Positions 46,906 to 59,901 of a DNA stretch of 64,000 nucleotides are shown here, in pieces. Location of the stretch: positions 25,515,688 to 25,579,687 of the forward strand of contig JBANSL010000013.1 of assembly GCA_037127255.1 (NCBI GenBank), written 5' to 3'. A program made the translations under genes and the position numbers. The notes under the pieces are model-generated. The model saw only the letters and a program-made list of their open reading frames with translations, ran no database searches and was not told where the DNA came from. Origin of the DNA: Persicaria tinctoria. Taxonomy: Eukaryota > Streptophyta > Magnoliopsida > Caryophyllales > Polygonaceae. The stretch's first letter is position 1. Each line of letters starts with the position of its first letter.

Positions 46906-46906
46906 C
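46852..46906. repeat. (CAA)n microsatellite
   Basis: About 18 units, between the right LINE target duplication and the truncated start of the second LINE. Confidence 0.95.
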
Positions 46907-48550
46907 TAACCACAAGGATCTAGACCAAATAAATAGAACATTTTTTTGGAACAAATATCTACAATACAAACCCCTGATAAGCTGGGATAAAATTTGTAGA
47001 ACAAAAGACAAAGGGGGACTGGGTATAAGGAAGTTCAAAGACATGAATGAGGCACTCTAAATGAAACTTATGTGGAAAATTCTGGAGGAACAAGATAATA
47101 TTTGGGTAAAAGTATTTCGGTATAAGTATTTGAAAGAAACGCACATATTAAATTATAGGGGGGGGGGGGTATCATGGCAATGGCCAAAACTCGCCCATAT
47201 TATTGAAAAATTTAAAGAAGGTCTAATTTTGTCGGTGGAAAATATAAAATCAATTAAATTCTGAACCGACAACTTGATAACAACTTCACCAATAAAAAAA
47301 AGAACTGACTGCCCTACCATTCGAGACGAAAATGAAACTGTAAGTGAATATATTTTAGGAGGGAGATGGTGGGAGGAAAAATTACTAAACAAATTAGCAA
47401 AAAATATAGTAGAAGAAATTCTAGACATTCCCTTTCCTACGAGTATATTCAAGGACCGATTATATTGGTGGCCGGATAATGAAGGTTGATTCACAACAGC
47501 TAGCGCATACAAAATGATAACTAAAAACAACAGCCAAAATGAAAATAGCAATTCTTGGATATAGAAATTTAACATATCACCAAAAGTTAAAAATTTCATG
47601 TGGAAACTGGATCAGAAGAGGGTCCAAACGGCTAACAGACTATCCCAAAAGGGTGTTGTAGTCCCAACAACATGTACTCTTTGTAATAGTGCCATCGAAG
47701 ATGGAGCTCACATTTTCATGGAATGTCATTATTTTAAAAACTACCTCCCTCCAAAGGTAGACACAAGTCTGGTTATAATCAACTTGCTTGCAATTTCGAG
47801 AGAATTCTCACCTATCCTTTCTAAAATAAAAAGCATTCTCACAAAACCAGAAATAGAAAAATTAGCTATTACTTGGTGAACAATATGGAGCATCAGAAAT
47901 CAAACAATATTTAGACGAACCTATTTCAAATCATGAATCGGTCAATCATATCATCACCAACCATTTGATAAATTGGAAGAAAACATCTCTCCTTGATGAG
48001 GATGAAAACCACAGTGTCCACAAGAATAAGAGAACAAATCATAAACAACTAAGACCTAAGAGGGAAAACATTAAGTGGAAAAAACCACATGTTAACACAT
48101 TTAAGTTAAATTTCGATGGATCCACACTTAATAACAAGGACAACACGGTCAGTTTTATCATTCGGAATTGGGATGGTAAACCGGTTTATATTGGATATGA
48201 TAGAATTAGGAACCAGACGCCTCTCAAAGCCGATGCTCTAGTTCTAAGACTTGGTCTTCTCTAGTCCTGAGCACTTGACATAAATAGATTACAAATTGAA
48301 GGGGGTTCTCTTATAATAATAAATCACTTCAGACTAAATTCTACGTGTCATTGGGAAATTGAACTAATCATGTCCGATATTAAAACATTATTGTCAAGTG
48401 TGAGAGAAGTCTCATTCTCTCACGTACCCCGCATTGGCAGCAGAGTGGCTGATAAGGTTACACACTTTTTTCGTTCGGCCAGGGGTCTCGACATTCCCTA
48501 TGATACAAGTCTCCAAGACCTCATCTGTAAGGATGCTCTCGGGTAGGATC
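46907..48550 (+). pseudogene. Second LINE fragment, 5'-truncated: end of RT domain to RNase H
   Basis: Starts inside the region after RT (INRTFFWNKYL, DKGGLGIRKF, ALQMKLMWKIL), typical of plant L1 ORF2. It continues with FWTDN, VKNFMWKL and the zf-RVT-type CTLCNSAIEDGAHIFMEC at about 47670-47725. RNase H follows (FKLNFDGSTLNNKDN, then ADKVTHFFRSARGLDIP in another frame). Stops at several places and frame changes show it is dead. Its 5' edge coincides with a (CAA)n run. It does not match the LINE to its left closely and is a separate insertion. Confidence 0.8.
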
Positions 48551-48650
48551 TTTCCACCTGAACTATTACTTGTTCAAAAAAAAAAAACTAACCTGCAATT
48601 AAACAAGGTTTGGATTGAAGATATATACACCCACACCCTCACCCAATAAC

Positions 48651-48865
48651 CAGTTGAGAATATGGGTCTCAAAGGTACAGTGATAATTAGCAGAAGACAC
48701 CGAAACAAAAAGTAAAGAGAAACTGATTGACAAAGCAAAGATAAATAGAAGGAAAACCAAAACAACCTAAAAAGAGACAAGAAACACGGACACAAAACTA
48801 AACATTGTTGGTCTTAATATTATGCCACCAATTATCACAATCCATGGTCATTTCTTCAATAAGGA
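48651..48865. other. Short spacer between LINE remnants
   Basis: A/T-biased sequence after the second LINE. No feature recognised. Confidence 0.4.
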
Positions 48866-49063
48866 CTAAGCAGTGTGAGGTCCTAACGAGTGACGAATGC
48901 CTTCCATCCAACTTTTCTTTGGTTTACTTCTACCATGTCGGACATCACCTAGTGCCAACATCTTGCACATTCTCACAAGAGTCGACAATAACCTCCTTTG
49001 CACGTGCCTAAACCAATGCAGTCTAGATTCTCGCATCTTATCGCCAATGTTAATCACTCTCAC
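48866..49063 (-). pseudogene. RTE-type LINE C-terminal tail fragment
   Basis: The minus-strand frame reads INIGDKMRESRLHWFRHVQR, then RMCKMLALGDVRHGRSKPKK and SWMEGIRHSLG. The K-M-R-E-x-R-L-x-W-F-G/R-H-V and R-G/S-R/K-P-K-K-x-W patterns are hallmarks of the last part of plant RTE-clade LINE polyproteins. Only this 3' tail is present, as expected of a 5'-truncated insertion. Confidence 0.75.
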
Positions 49064-49610
49064 TTTAGTTTGAATGACTTCGTTTATGAGTTTCTCCCCT
49101 TGTATGTAGTTCGAATTATTATGAGTTTCCCCCCTTGTATTTCGTCTAGGTTAAGATAATCAAATGGAAATATCAAATAGACCATAGGGCTAATGGTACA
49201 ACACATTATTCGCTGAAACACTATGATCAAGAGTAAAATCGAAAATCACACAACACTGATTTAATTATATTTATACCAAAAACGAGATACAAATCTCAGG
49301 GACCCAATGTTTCCACTTAGCCACCAAATGAGGGCAATCTTCAAACAAGCCCCAAGGAGAGCAACTCTCTGATTCCCTCACACAAGGATCACAAAATGGA
49401 TACCTATATAGGAGGCCTAATGTCCTTATTTATAGTATTACGCATCAAGCTCACAATAGGTGTTAAATGAGACTCATTCCCTCACAGAGATTAATCTCAC
49501 TTCGGATCGATATAAGTTTCTATAATTTAGGCATCTTAAAACACTATTTAAATTGAACAATTTAACTTTCAAGTCTTGTATTATGTATGCACACAAACCA
49601 TTTTCCTTGC
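49064..49610. other. Downstream region of the multicopper oxidase gene
   Basis: AT-rich and non-coding. It should hold the 3' UTR and polyadenylation region of the gene ending at 49611; I cannot pick a single poly(A) signal. No other feature recognised. Confidence 0.4.
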
Positions 49611-52600
49611 CTATTTAACCAACTTAAGAGGCCTCATCATCACGTTATCTTCATGATCCAATATCTGCACAATTCAACATTACCAGAAACATACATCACT
49701 TTATTAGATCATATTATATTATTAACTAGTGGTGGAGCTAGAAAGTTTTCGGAGCAGAGATACGATACAACAGTATTTTAGATTAAAACCACCTTGCTTT
49801 GTTAGTTTAATTTAATATTAAAAATCTATATAATACAACAATAAATAGTGTTGATTTATGATAAAATGTCATCATTTTTTTCTGTTATAAAAAAGGAAAA
49901 TAAATAAATAAAGGAAAGAGCCGAAGAAAAAAGACTAACAAAATAAAGATATGAACAAAAATATAATAAACATTGAGTCAATATGTAACTTAATGTATTT
50001 CGAACATGTAATAATGTGTAATCAGATTTAAAATTTTAAAATTTATGTAACTTCTTATCTAATTGTCAAAATGTGTAATATAACCCCTCAGTTCGAAACT
50101 TTCTAGATGAATCATAGTATATGATGTCAAACTAAGTAAAATATAAAAATGCTATTGTTTATTAAAATAATATTAAAGTGTTTAATATGTCTTCGATTTT
50201 TAAACATTTATAATTTTTTACTCGGATGTTGGATTAGAGCGTATTCTATATCAAAACAAAACCTTTGACAAAATTGAACGGACACAAATAAATAGAAACT
50301 TACATGACAATGGTAGGAGTAGCCGGGCTCTGCAGTCGCGTCGAACCCATATGCCTCGTTAGAGTGTATGTAGCCGAAACTCACGTACAACTTTGTCATC
50401 TGACCAGGCGTCAACTTAAACACGTTCTTCCAACCTTTTTCATGGTCCGGCACCGGCACGTGCTTCCCACGCGCGTGCTTGTGGATGTGGCACAACTCCG
50501 CGTCATTCAACCGATCCATGCAGTCCTTGAACTCCTCCTTCCTCAATAGCTTCGTTTGGTCTAGTGCCACGAACAACCCCAAGTGAATGTGTAGCGGGTG
50601 GGTGTCGTCAGTCAGGTTGATCAAGTACCAAACCTCGCTCGTCCCAACCCTTGGAATCTCTGTCACTGGGTCATCATAGGACAGGCCGTTGATGTAGAGG
50701 TGCATTGGCTCGTCGTGGGCATTTGGGTACTCGTAGAGAGTAATGTAGCGTGTTCGAGCCACCGACGATAAGTCGGGTGAGCGGTATTTTAGTAATTGTG
50801 CGGGGACTCGCGACGGGTCTTGCTCTTGTTCGCGAAGAATGATGAATTTCATCACTTTGCCGTTGATTTCGTTGACAAGATCGCCTGCATAAACAAATCA
50901 ACCATCAAAATACTAGAATTCTTTTAAGTTGAATTGTCTAGTTAATCCGATCAAATTTCAAAAATCAATTGACAATATAAAGAGTAGACCGTCTTTTTTC
51001 CTTCGCCTCGTATATTCATCAAGTTAAATAAATAAAGCCTTAGTTGTATTGAGTACCTCCTGGGAAAGGATAGGGCGCGTCGTTGACCAAGATAGCGTGA
51101 TCGTACTTTGACTTTGCAAAGTCAATGATGACATCAGCAATTTCCGAAGGGGCAAGCAAAAACTGATTACTAGTGATGGGCCGATGGTGGTAGGCTGAGT
51201 CAGAGCCGATGTGGATGAAAGGGAGGCCATTGCTGAGCTGAAGCCTCAAGAACCGAGCATTACTGGCATTGATGATTCGAAACCTGTATTTACGACGTCG
51301 TACCGTCATCTTCGGCCACGCCTTCCCGTTGACCACAATCACATCCCCGAAGTACTCCGGTTGCCATACCGGATGCAATTTTGGAATGTTTCCTGCACAA
51401 AACCTCACAGTTAACGTTTTATCATATCTAATTTCCCGTATATTTTTTTTTTTTTGCACTATATGTTATTCTTTGAAAAATGTAATGGAATTTGAATTTT
51501 TGATGTTTTAATCACTTAAGACATACCTTCTGGGGGCATGTAGATGGAACCATTTGCAAAAAATTTGCGATCGAAAATGACCAATGTACGATCGAACTCA
51601 TCGCCGGAAGGGAGGCCAAGGGGATCCTCAGAACGAGGATCGCGAACAACGTAGGGACCGATGAGACCGGCTAGCAGGTTGACCCTAGTCAAGCCCATGG
51701 CGTGGTCATGGTACCACAGGTTACCCGGGTGCTGTTGGTTAGGATAGTGGTAGGTTCGGTTTTGCCAAGCCATACCGGTGTCTCGAAAACCTGCGGTGAA
51801 CCAGGCGTGTGAGTGTCCGTCGCTTTCTGGCGCGTGGATCCCACCGTGGAGGTGGGGGACTGTGGGGACACCCCTCTTGTTGGCCGGATTGGCCACCGGG
51901 ATTGTGTAGTCCAACGGCAGGATGTGGTGCGAAGGGAGGTGATTTTGCCACGTAATATAGGTGTCAACCCCTTGGATGGTCTCGATTGCAGGACCAGGGA
52001 TTGTTGCCGTGCGCCGCGATGTACCGTATGCGAAGACCGGCGTTGGTGGTAGGTCCCGGTGGAATCTCTGCACCGATGTGAAATTTGTTTTTTATAAATT
52101 TTCCGCCAGTTAAAAACATCATACAGTATAATTTTATAAAAATATCATGACACAGGCAATTATAAATGTCTTTTTCAAAACACAATTTCGTTACAATATT
52201 TATTTTATTTTATGGATAAGATCACTAACGGACATTTATATTGTTCAAAGAAAAATTCAACCTATGTCCCACTTCTTCAACGACTTGTTTTGTATCAGGT
52301 ACGGAGTATTTGGTTGCATACTTGTAGTGGACAATTATTCAATTTTAATAAGTTATGAAAAAACACACAAATAGATGAATTATACTGAATAATTACTACT
52401 TATAATAAAATATATGAAACCAAATAATTACTTAATGCAACTAAAGAATGCGGAAATATGACCTATGTCAATTCTCATTTTTCTGTTTGCATAGTAAAGG
52501 GTACCGTAACTGTTTTTTTTTATTTATAAATATAAGAGAAATTATATATAATTTTTTAATGTGAAAAAATTATATATATAATTTGAAAATCCATAATTGG

Positions 52601-55600
52601 AATACTTGTATCAATTAATGGGGATATTTTTCAAAAGATGGACCACGTCTAAGAGTGAATGAATGTCGATTCTCAAAATGGTTGTAGTCAATCAAATGAC
52701 ATCAAAGTTCAACTTGGAGTCTTGGACGAATGGTTGGGTCGTGTGAATGAGCACACATAGGTTAATAGTCTAATACACAAATCAAATGAGGTTTCATTTT
52801 CTAAAATTAAATGACAATTAAAAGAATAACTCATCAACTTATATATAAGACTTATTAAGCTTTACTTTCGATATGTTACACTTGTTCTTTTACATCTTAA
52901 CACGCCCTCACAAGTGCAAAGTGCAACTAGGGGAACATGCGTGCATAGTTGAAACTTGGACAAAAGGATTTAAAAAAATCTCATTCTCTTTATATCTAGC
53001 CTAGATTAGGATAAAAAAAATGGGCCACTAGACTAATGAATCTGATATCATATAAAAGTTCGACTCGGACCGATGACCGGGGTCGTGTGTATAGTGCACA
53101 TTTAGAAGTAGCCTAGCATACAAATCGAATAATGTTTCATTCTAAAATTGATGGACAATAGGAGGAGGAGATAGATCACTTTATATACTAAACTTGTTTT
53201 TACTCAAAATACTTTTTGCCTTTTTAGATCTCAACTATCAAAGTCCGACTTAGACAGATGACTGGGGGTCGTGTGCACAGGCGCACATGTGCTAGTAGCC
53301 TAGCACACAAGTCGAGTGAGGTTCTATTCTATAACCAATTAGCAATAGAAGGAGTAGCCCACCGACTCATATACTATGACTTATTATGTTCAACTTTCCG
53401 ATGTAGAACAATTTTAGTCTCATTCACATCTCTAACAACAACTAATGGAAATGTGAGTTATTTAAACGTGAGTTATTTAAACGTAGAATTTTCAAAAGTA
53501 GAGTCAGGGCTCGTTTCATTGATTTAAAAGCTATCAAAATTTATGTGCTTTAATTGTAAACTAGACAATTTAATTTCAGTTGGCAAATTTGGAGTTCCTT
53601 AGATGAAAAAAAGAAAACTATGAGAGGATCAAAGATTCATTATTTAATCAATTTTTTTAATAAAAAAATCAATTTTTTTAATAAGTTGTATCTATTTCTA
53701 AAAAAAAGTTTTCTTGGGCTCTCTTTCAGTGTTTCTAAATGAAAACCATATCTCTAATAGGAGTGGGCAAAAGCTGTAATGAATGGGCAAACTTCGTTGT
53801 CCACTGTTCACCAACACGGTTGTACGGACTGCCAACCCACAAAAGACTCTTCAAAGTCGCACACGTACTATTACTATCCTTGAACATTGGTTAAATTTTA
53901 TTTTATTTTTGGGAAAACTAATTAAAATACCCCACCTTTGGGGGTATGGTAAGAATATACCTTTAACTTTCAAATGTAATTAAAATATCCCGACCTTTGA
54001 GGGTAGTGGTAACATATTACCACGAGTTTTCTCATGGGTCAAAAATGCTGACAAGACAGCCTACGTTGATTTTGTTTTTAACAAGGCATCATGCGTGGAA
54101 GCCTTTTTACAAATTAGTACTTAAATCGGGTTTTCTTGAACGGTCTCCTTAAGGAAAAAAATGCACCGACAACATAATTAAACCCGAAAAAATAAAATTG
54201 ATTCAACCAAGCAACTAATCCGGTCAAAATTGCCTCAAATTAACAGAGCACGACTATTCATAACACCAAACCGAAAACTACAAAACTAAACCGAAAACAA
54301 CAACAACAACAAAGAGGGAAAAAAAACTTATTCAGCTAAGTCCGTGAACGAATCAAAGAGGAAGAAGATGTGAGAGAAACAGCTCAAGATAGCCGACCAC
54401 GAGGGAGCGGAGGAAGACTATCATTGAAGAGGAACTATGAGCTGCCTAGAAGACCGGAAGACAACTCAATAGGCGATCACGAAAGAAGATAGGAGAGAGG
54501 AAAAGACGTAGTGTATGAACCCGGTCCAACTCGTTATTTTTTTCCTAAGGAAACCGTTCAAAAAAACCCTTGTAAAAAATCAACGTAGGATGTCTTGTCA
54601 GCATTTTTTACTAGTGAGAAAAATCGTGGTAATATGTTACCACTACTATCAAAGGTCGGGGTATTTTTATTACTTTTGAAAATTGAGGATATATATTTTT
54701 ACCATACCCCAAATGTTGGGGTATTTTAATTAGTTTTCCCTTTATTTTTTTAAATAAAGAAATGATTTAGGTAACATTGTTTACGATTTGTTTACCATCC
54801 AATTTAAAGATGGTTGTATTTGATGATTTGTGTTAGGGTTGTTTAGTGACGGAATTTAAAAAAAAATTGAGTGGGTTAGGGGGATTTAGTATAAATTGTT
54901 TAATCAAAATTGTTCAACTATTCTTTACTATATATTTTTTAGTTTGGCGGATCAAAACTATACTCCATTCGTTCTGATTTAATTGTTGTTAAAAAAAAAA
55001 TAAAGAAAATAAAAATGATGTTTCACAACTTCATAATGAACTCTGCAACTTTCCCTTAATCGGAAAAAGGTTCAGCAACTTTCCCTCATAATCGTACTTG
55101 TTTTTTTTTTGGTAGAAATTGTAAAACACACTCTTTTTAAAAATAAAATAAAGGTGAAACCTATGAAATAACACAAATTGGGGACTTAAAAAACAAAATG
55201 AATGGGACGACATGAACGTTTTTTGTTAAAAACATGGATGTTTATTTCAAAATATGTCATTAATTGCTATACATTTTTTTTTTCTCTTTCAATGAATAAA
55301 ATTGTATTGTTTTTAGTCTATAGTAGACCTGGGTAAACGCGGACGCGGGCCGGACTAAGCCCGCTTAACGGGTTGAAAGTCGTGTCCAAGCCCGTCCACA
55401 AATGCGGGCGCAGGTAGCCCGCGGATACCCGCAAACCTAATTAATTTATCTTATTAGAGCTATACTAATTATGTTTTTATTTTATATATATATATATAGA
55501 GTTACCGTTTTTATTATATATACACTAATTAAGTTTTTATTATATACCAAAGTTACTGTTTGTATATATAAATAGTTACTGCTTACATGTATTATGTATA

Positions 55601-55765
55601 CTTTGTATACATACTGTTTTTTTAGGGTAATTGGGTAAAGTAATAATAATATATACATACTTTGTATATGTATATTTGTATACATACTACATATAAAGTT
55701 ACTATAAAATTTTTATTACATATGTATATATACTTTGTATACATACTGCTTTTTATTACATGTAT

Positions 55766-55802
<37 letters not shown>

Positions 55803-57402
55803 TTTTTAAAAAATAGCTGGTACCTAGAGGTCCGTAACGGGTAGATTGGTTTACCCAGTCCCGTACCCGCTGCGGGCACGGGACGGACAAAGCGGTCCGC
55901 GTGGGCCGCTAAGAAGCTATAGACTCTATAGCAGCTTTGTTTTTGTCTCTAAAAAGCACAATTTGAAACTAAGACAACTTTGTTTTTTTCTCTAAAAAGC
56001 ACAATTTGAAACTAAGAAGTCAGATGCAAGTAATTTGCTGTTTTCTTAGCATGCATTACGTGTAACAAGATATTAAAACTTTAAATCTGCATAATTTCTT
56101 ATTTAATTGTCGAATTTAATAATATGACCTCTTATTTTGAAATTTTTATTGATGAATTATACTATCAAAAAATCAAGTTAAATAAAATATAAAAGCATCG
56201 TGGTTTATTAAAAGACAATATATTGAAATAATTAATTTGTATTTAAACATCAAATATTCATAACATTTTACTTGGGTATTGGACTGAATCTTATAAATTA
56301 TAATATATCAAAATGAAGTTATTGACGAGTAGAACAAATATAGGGGACTCGTCAAATGAAAGGAGGAGCGAATGCTCCCCCTTGCCCCTATCTCCGCCTA
56401 TGAGCTATATATTATATATATGAATCTAGTATCTCGAGCTCTTTCATTATAAATAAACGAGCCGAGTATGAGCACATTGGTAAACTCGATTCGAAGCTCG
56501 ACTCGGCTCGATTCAAGTTCAATTTTGTAAAAGTTACAAAATTTTCTTCAAGTTACTATAAGACAAACATGCAGATCGAGATGTTTAATGCTAGAAAAAA
56601 GCTTAACTTGAACTTGTTCATTTAGTAAACACGTCGGGTTTCAACACAATTTTAAGCTCAAGCCCAAATTTTAGCTCGGCTCGAGCTCAACTCATTTATA
56701 AATGAGACGAATATGAAAAAGCGACACTTGGCTCGTTTGTCTCAAATAACACCCCTAATTTGTTCACATCTAATAAATATCGTTTGAAAAATCTTTAAAA
56801 CATTTTTCTAAATAATTAACAGATACAAAATAACAATATTTCAAACAAATTTATTTTTTCCCTCTAATACATTCTTTTACAAATTAATTTGCATGAATCT
56901 TCAAATAAAGATGTATGCATTATCAAATTATACTTTCACTTTAATTTTTTTTTTTACAAAAAGTAAAAATTTTGATCTAAAATAATTTTGTGAAATATCA
57001 AGTGACACATTGTGTCCATCTAAATTGAAACTATATGACTCGTTTAAAAGATTAATGACATCCAAATTGAAACTATAAAACAGTGATTATTTAAGAGAAC
57101 ATTAAAAATTTAAAACATACCCATTTCTTATAGAACATGCCCATCTGGAGAGACCTGGAAACCGGTTTCCCATGAACGTCGACGCCATAGCCAAGGAGCT
57201 TGGGAATCACAGGGAGGTCATCGACGAACATCTCCAAACGGGTAGCACCCCAGAAACTCGGATCCACGTCTCCATCGCCCCGTGCACCCTGTATGATTAC
57301 TAGAAGTAGCGCCAATCCCAAATGCAACACACCGATTACATGGCGACTCCGTCGACGGGCAATCATGCCGTTTAAGGGTCTCCCCTCACTGTACTTTCCC
57401 AT
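49611..57402 (-). CDS. LPR1: Multicopper oxidase, LPR1/LPR2 class (ferroxidase, phosphate-dependent root growth)
   Basis: Five minus-strand exons: 57402-57121, 52067-51527, 51392-51057, 50884-50304 and 49664-49611, with GT..AG introns and in-frame joins. They give 597 codons, close to Arabidopsis LPR1. Residues 22-42 form a hydrophobic signal sequence, so the product enters the secretory pathway. Copper ligands are all visible: PHLHGG (His166, His168), WYHDH (His214, His216), HPLHIH (482-487), and HCHILDH..M across the last intron (578-580, His584, Met589). LPR proteins oxidise Fe(II) in the root apoplast/ER and stop primary root growth under low phosphate (known for Arabidopsis; assignment to LPR1 rather than LPR2 is not resolved). 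No stops or frameshifts. Intron 1 is 5.05 kb and full of MITEs; intron 4 starts with a hAT-like sequence at the donor. Confidence 0.9.
49727..50300. mobile_element. hAT-like MITE in the last intron of the multicopper oxidase gene
   Basis: TAGTGGTGGAGCTAGAAAG at 49727 is a hAT-style end. The AT-rich body (about 49980-50290) is clearly related, in the same orientation, to 56050-56330. The right end is not preserved; the body runs up to the exon donor at 50303. Confidence 0.55.
52640..53430. repeat. Three diverged direct repeats of about 190 bp in intron 1
   Basis: Segments at about 52690-52880, 53045-53200 and 53240-53400 share an ordered set of phrases: a GTTCGACTCGGACCGATGAC-like start, GGTCGTGTG, CACAAATCGAATGAGGTTTC-like and ATATACTAGACTTATTA-like. 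Between the first two lies a short unrelated spacer. No coding content. Confidence 0.6.
53911..54740. mobile_element. Mutator-type MITE with long TIRs, 9-bp TSD
   Basis: GGGAAAACTAATTAAAATAC at 53911 is mirrored by the end at 54740. The inverted repeats extend about 165 bases with scattered differences, through ACCACGAGTTTTCTC and GCTGACAAGACAGCCTACGT. TTTATTTTT lies at 53902-53910 and 54741-54749, a perfect 9-bp duplication, the Mutator length. The inner 500 bases have no long frame. Confidence 0.9.
55326..55915. repeat. GC-rich CCCGC-type repeat pair around AT microsatellites
   Basis: GGGTAAACGCGGACGCGGG at the left and CCCGTACCCGCTGCGGGCAC with GGGTAGATTGGTTTACCC at the right bracket TA- and TAA-rich sequence, including (TAA)n near 55768-55801. 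This looks like the two ends of a small hAT-like MITE, but I could not fix its borders. Confidence 0.45.
55933..56016. repeat. Tandem duplication of about 41 bp
   Basis: GCTTTGTTTTTGTCTCTAAA and the following 20 bases (55933-55973) repeat almost exactly at 55976-56016. Confidence 0.85.
56040..56400. mobile_element. hAT-like MITE, second copy in intron 1
   Basis: The AT-rich body (56050-56330) aligns with 49980-50290. The right end GGGGGAG..CCCCTATCTCCGCCTA at 56400 is a hAT-style end (reverse TAGGCGGAGATAGGGG). The left border is not defined. Confidence 0.5.
56456..56757. mobile_element. Second GAGCCGAG-type hAT MITE, reverse orientation
   Basis: Ends AACACCCCTA at 56757, the reverse complement of the TAGGGGTGTT start of the element at 732. 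The body has GAGCCGAGT, CTCGACTCGGCTCG and related motifs. The left end is diverged and no target duplication was found. Confidence 0.65.
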
Positions 57403-58166
57403 CCTAGAACTAGTTCTTGCAAGGTAGGGTGACCCAATGGGGTTGGAGATTGAGAGTGAGTTGGGGATCGAGAAAGGAAGAACAAAAGACTGTTTTTATA
57501 GAGATATTTTGTTCAACTTGCATGTGATTATGAGTGACATTTATTGAATCAAATTTTTAGAATGAGCTACGGAAATGTATTAATATTTGTGATATTTAAT
57601 ATTCCCCGTCTTAAAATATAATGTATGTTTTTTTTTTATTAGGAAAGAATTCGGGTGAGCACGCTTTACCTGCGGTAGTATATATTCTTGGTGATGAGGT
57701 CAAAAATACCTGAATTGTTGTAAATATTGACGTCTCAGACATAGTGACAAAGATGTGCAACATTATCCGCCACTCTATTTCCCAAACATGGAACATGAAA
57801 GAAATATACTTCTTTCATAGTCGATAGTAATAGTTTTACATCTGATAGTAGGAGCTCAATTTTCCACATGCATGTTGTGTGTTTAGTTAAATGGTTTACC
57901 GTAAGATTTTGGAGGAGTCACTCTCAATGTGGATTTTCTCAATAGGGAGTTGAATGGCCGTTGGATTCCTAAAGATTTTATAAAATATTCTTTTTTCAAT
58001 AAATTCTCAATATATTAATGATTATACAATTATTTTTAAAAAATTAATAAAACTATTTTATAGAGTTTTTAACTTTTAAAAAACGTGTTAAAAAAGTTCA
58101 ACGACCTATATTTTTAAACGGAGGGAGAATTAATTACTTCTTATAGTATATGTTATGCCTAAATAA
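57403..58166 (-). promoter_or_regulatory. Promoter region of the multicopper oxidase gene
   Basis: On the minus strand a TATAAAAA box lies at 57493-57500, about 90 bases before the ATG at 57402, a plausible core promoter. The upstream sequence to 58166 is AT-rich. I see no obvious specific operator such as a confirmed P1BS element. Confidence 0.5.
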
Positions 58167-59263
58167 TCTAGATTAGACCTGTCAAAACACAACCCGACCT
58201 GATTTACTTGACCTGAACACCCGGAAAATTATTAACCCGAACCCGAAAATTTTGCCCAGTAAACTTTTTCCGACCCGAACCCGATAACCCGGAAATTTTC
58301 TGGGTAATCTGGGTTTCGACCTAGTAACCCGATTAACCTGGTAATTTTGACCTACCCAATTGACCTGGTGACCCGATTGACTCGCTTGATTTATGATTAT
58401 ATATGATTAATTTTTTTTATGGAGATTCTAATTTATTACCTTTTATAATTACAATCATTTGATCTTTCATTTTCAAATCAACTTTTATATTTATTTGTAT
58501 TTCCAATTTGCAAATCTATACCTGCCATACGAAAATTTGCAGGCGGGTGGAAAATTGTTATTTGTGCAATTAAAACCCTTACCAATGTAGCCGGTTGTAT
58601 GTAACAAAAAAAATAAAAATAAAGGGAAAACAAAGATGGGTTGGCCACTTGGCCAGGTGTCCAGAAAGTGAGAGGCGAGAGAAAAATAAAAAAGGACGGG
58701 ACCATATTCTGCAGGAGGGACAACAGGGAGAGGCGGGGAATGATGTCATCAGCATTAAATGCATTTGTAGACCATTTAATGCTCAGCATTTCCCGCCCTA
58801 AAAAAGGAGGGAGATTTGCTTGCTATGTGAGGGGTTTCAGGAGAGCTATGTGAGGGGTTTCGGGATAAAACATTCCAAAAAGCTGAAGGGGCACCTAGGA
58901 CCACTGAAGGGCAGCCATTAAAAGCGGAGTTGGAAGGACATATAACCCAGTATTACAGTTACTAGCCAGTCAAAAAGTAATCCGGGACAACAACGGAATA
59001 TTTCGTGCCATACAAAGAAAAAAACATGCCAACTTCAGCCATTATATAGTAAAGAACACGGGTAAGTATGCTGCTAGTATTCTATTTACATCCATGGATA
59101 CTCCACATCCTCTTCTTATCGTCAACCGAAAGTGATAAAACCATCTTATTCTCTTCATTTGGCAGGGGAGAAAGAGGTGCTCTTACTTGCTCTCGTGTGC
59201 GATGGTCGGTGGGTACGTCGAGGAGGGGGATGAGTATTTGAAGGTCGAAATTCCCACAAGGCA

Positions 59264-59518
59264 ATGCTCATAGAGGAGAGCATGTCATGTGAGGAAACGT
59301 CATCAATGGGTTGTATGAAAATATCATCTTATGATGAGATGGAGGAGGCCGAAAGGATGATTTCGAGGCCCAAAGCTTCAGGGATGCCCATTGACGATGT
59401 GGAGGCGATATTGGACAAAGCTCTTCCGCATGTAGGGGACCCTCGACGCAAGAACACCGAACTTCACGAGGGATTGTTGTTGAAGTCGAAGGAAGAGGTG
59501 CAAAATCGGATAAGGTGA
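59264..59518 (+). CDS. Small ORF of unknown function in the TIR element
   Basis: 84 codons, acidic at the start (EESMSCEETSSMGCMKISSY) and then PIDDVEAILDKALPHVGDP, predicted mostly helical. It is not recognised. It may be an exon or a chance frame; no splice partner was identified. Confidence 0.25.
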   Translation: MLIEESMSCEETSSMGCMKISSYDEMEEAERMISRPKASGMPIDDVEAILDKALPHVGDPRRKNTELHEGLLLKSKEEVQNRIR

Positions 59519-59901
59519 TCTGCGTTCGATGTCTAGTGGGATGCCTATTCTTTTGTGTAGTCGAGGGTAGTATTTTGGTAGTTTGCTTGTAAGTCAGGGA
59601 AACTTTGGGGTTTTGGTGGTTTTGATTGTACATAATTGAACGTTTAATTTTCCAACGATGCAAAAGACAAATGTATGCGATTTTTTGCTTACTAGCCAGT
59701 ATATGATTTTCCTTAGTCAATAAAATTAAAGTCCTTTATAGCGATAAAGGAATAACCGCTGACATATTTTATCTATCTCAGAAACTTCTTAACCTAAGAA
59801 TATCGACCATTAAACCCAGACGAAATGCGTCATAACACAACATTCACAACAACCATCCATAATAAATATAAACAAGTGTCCACAACACAACTTATCAGTC
59901 A

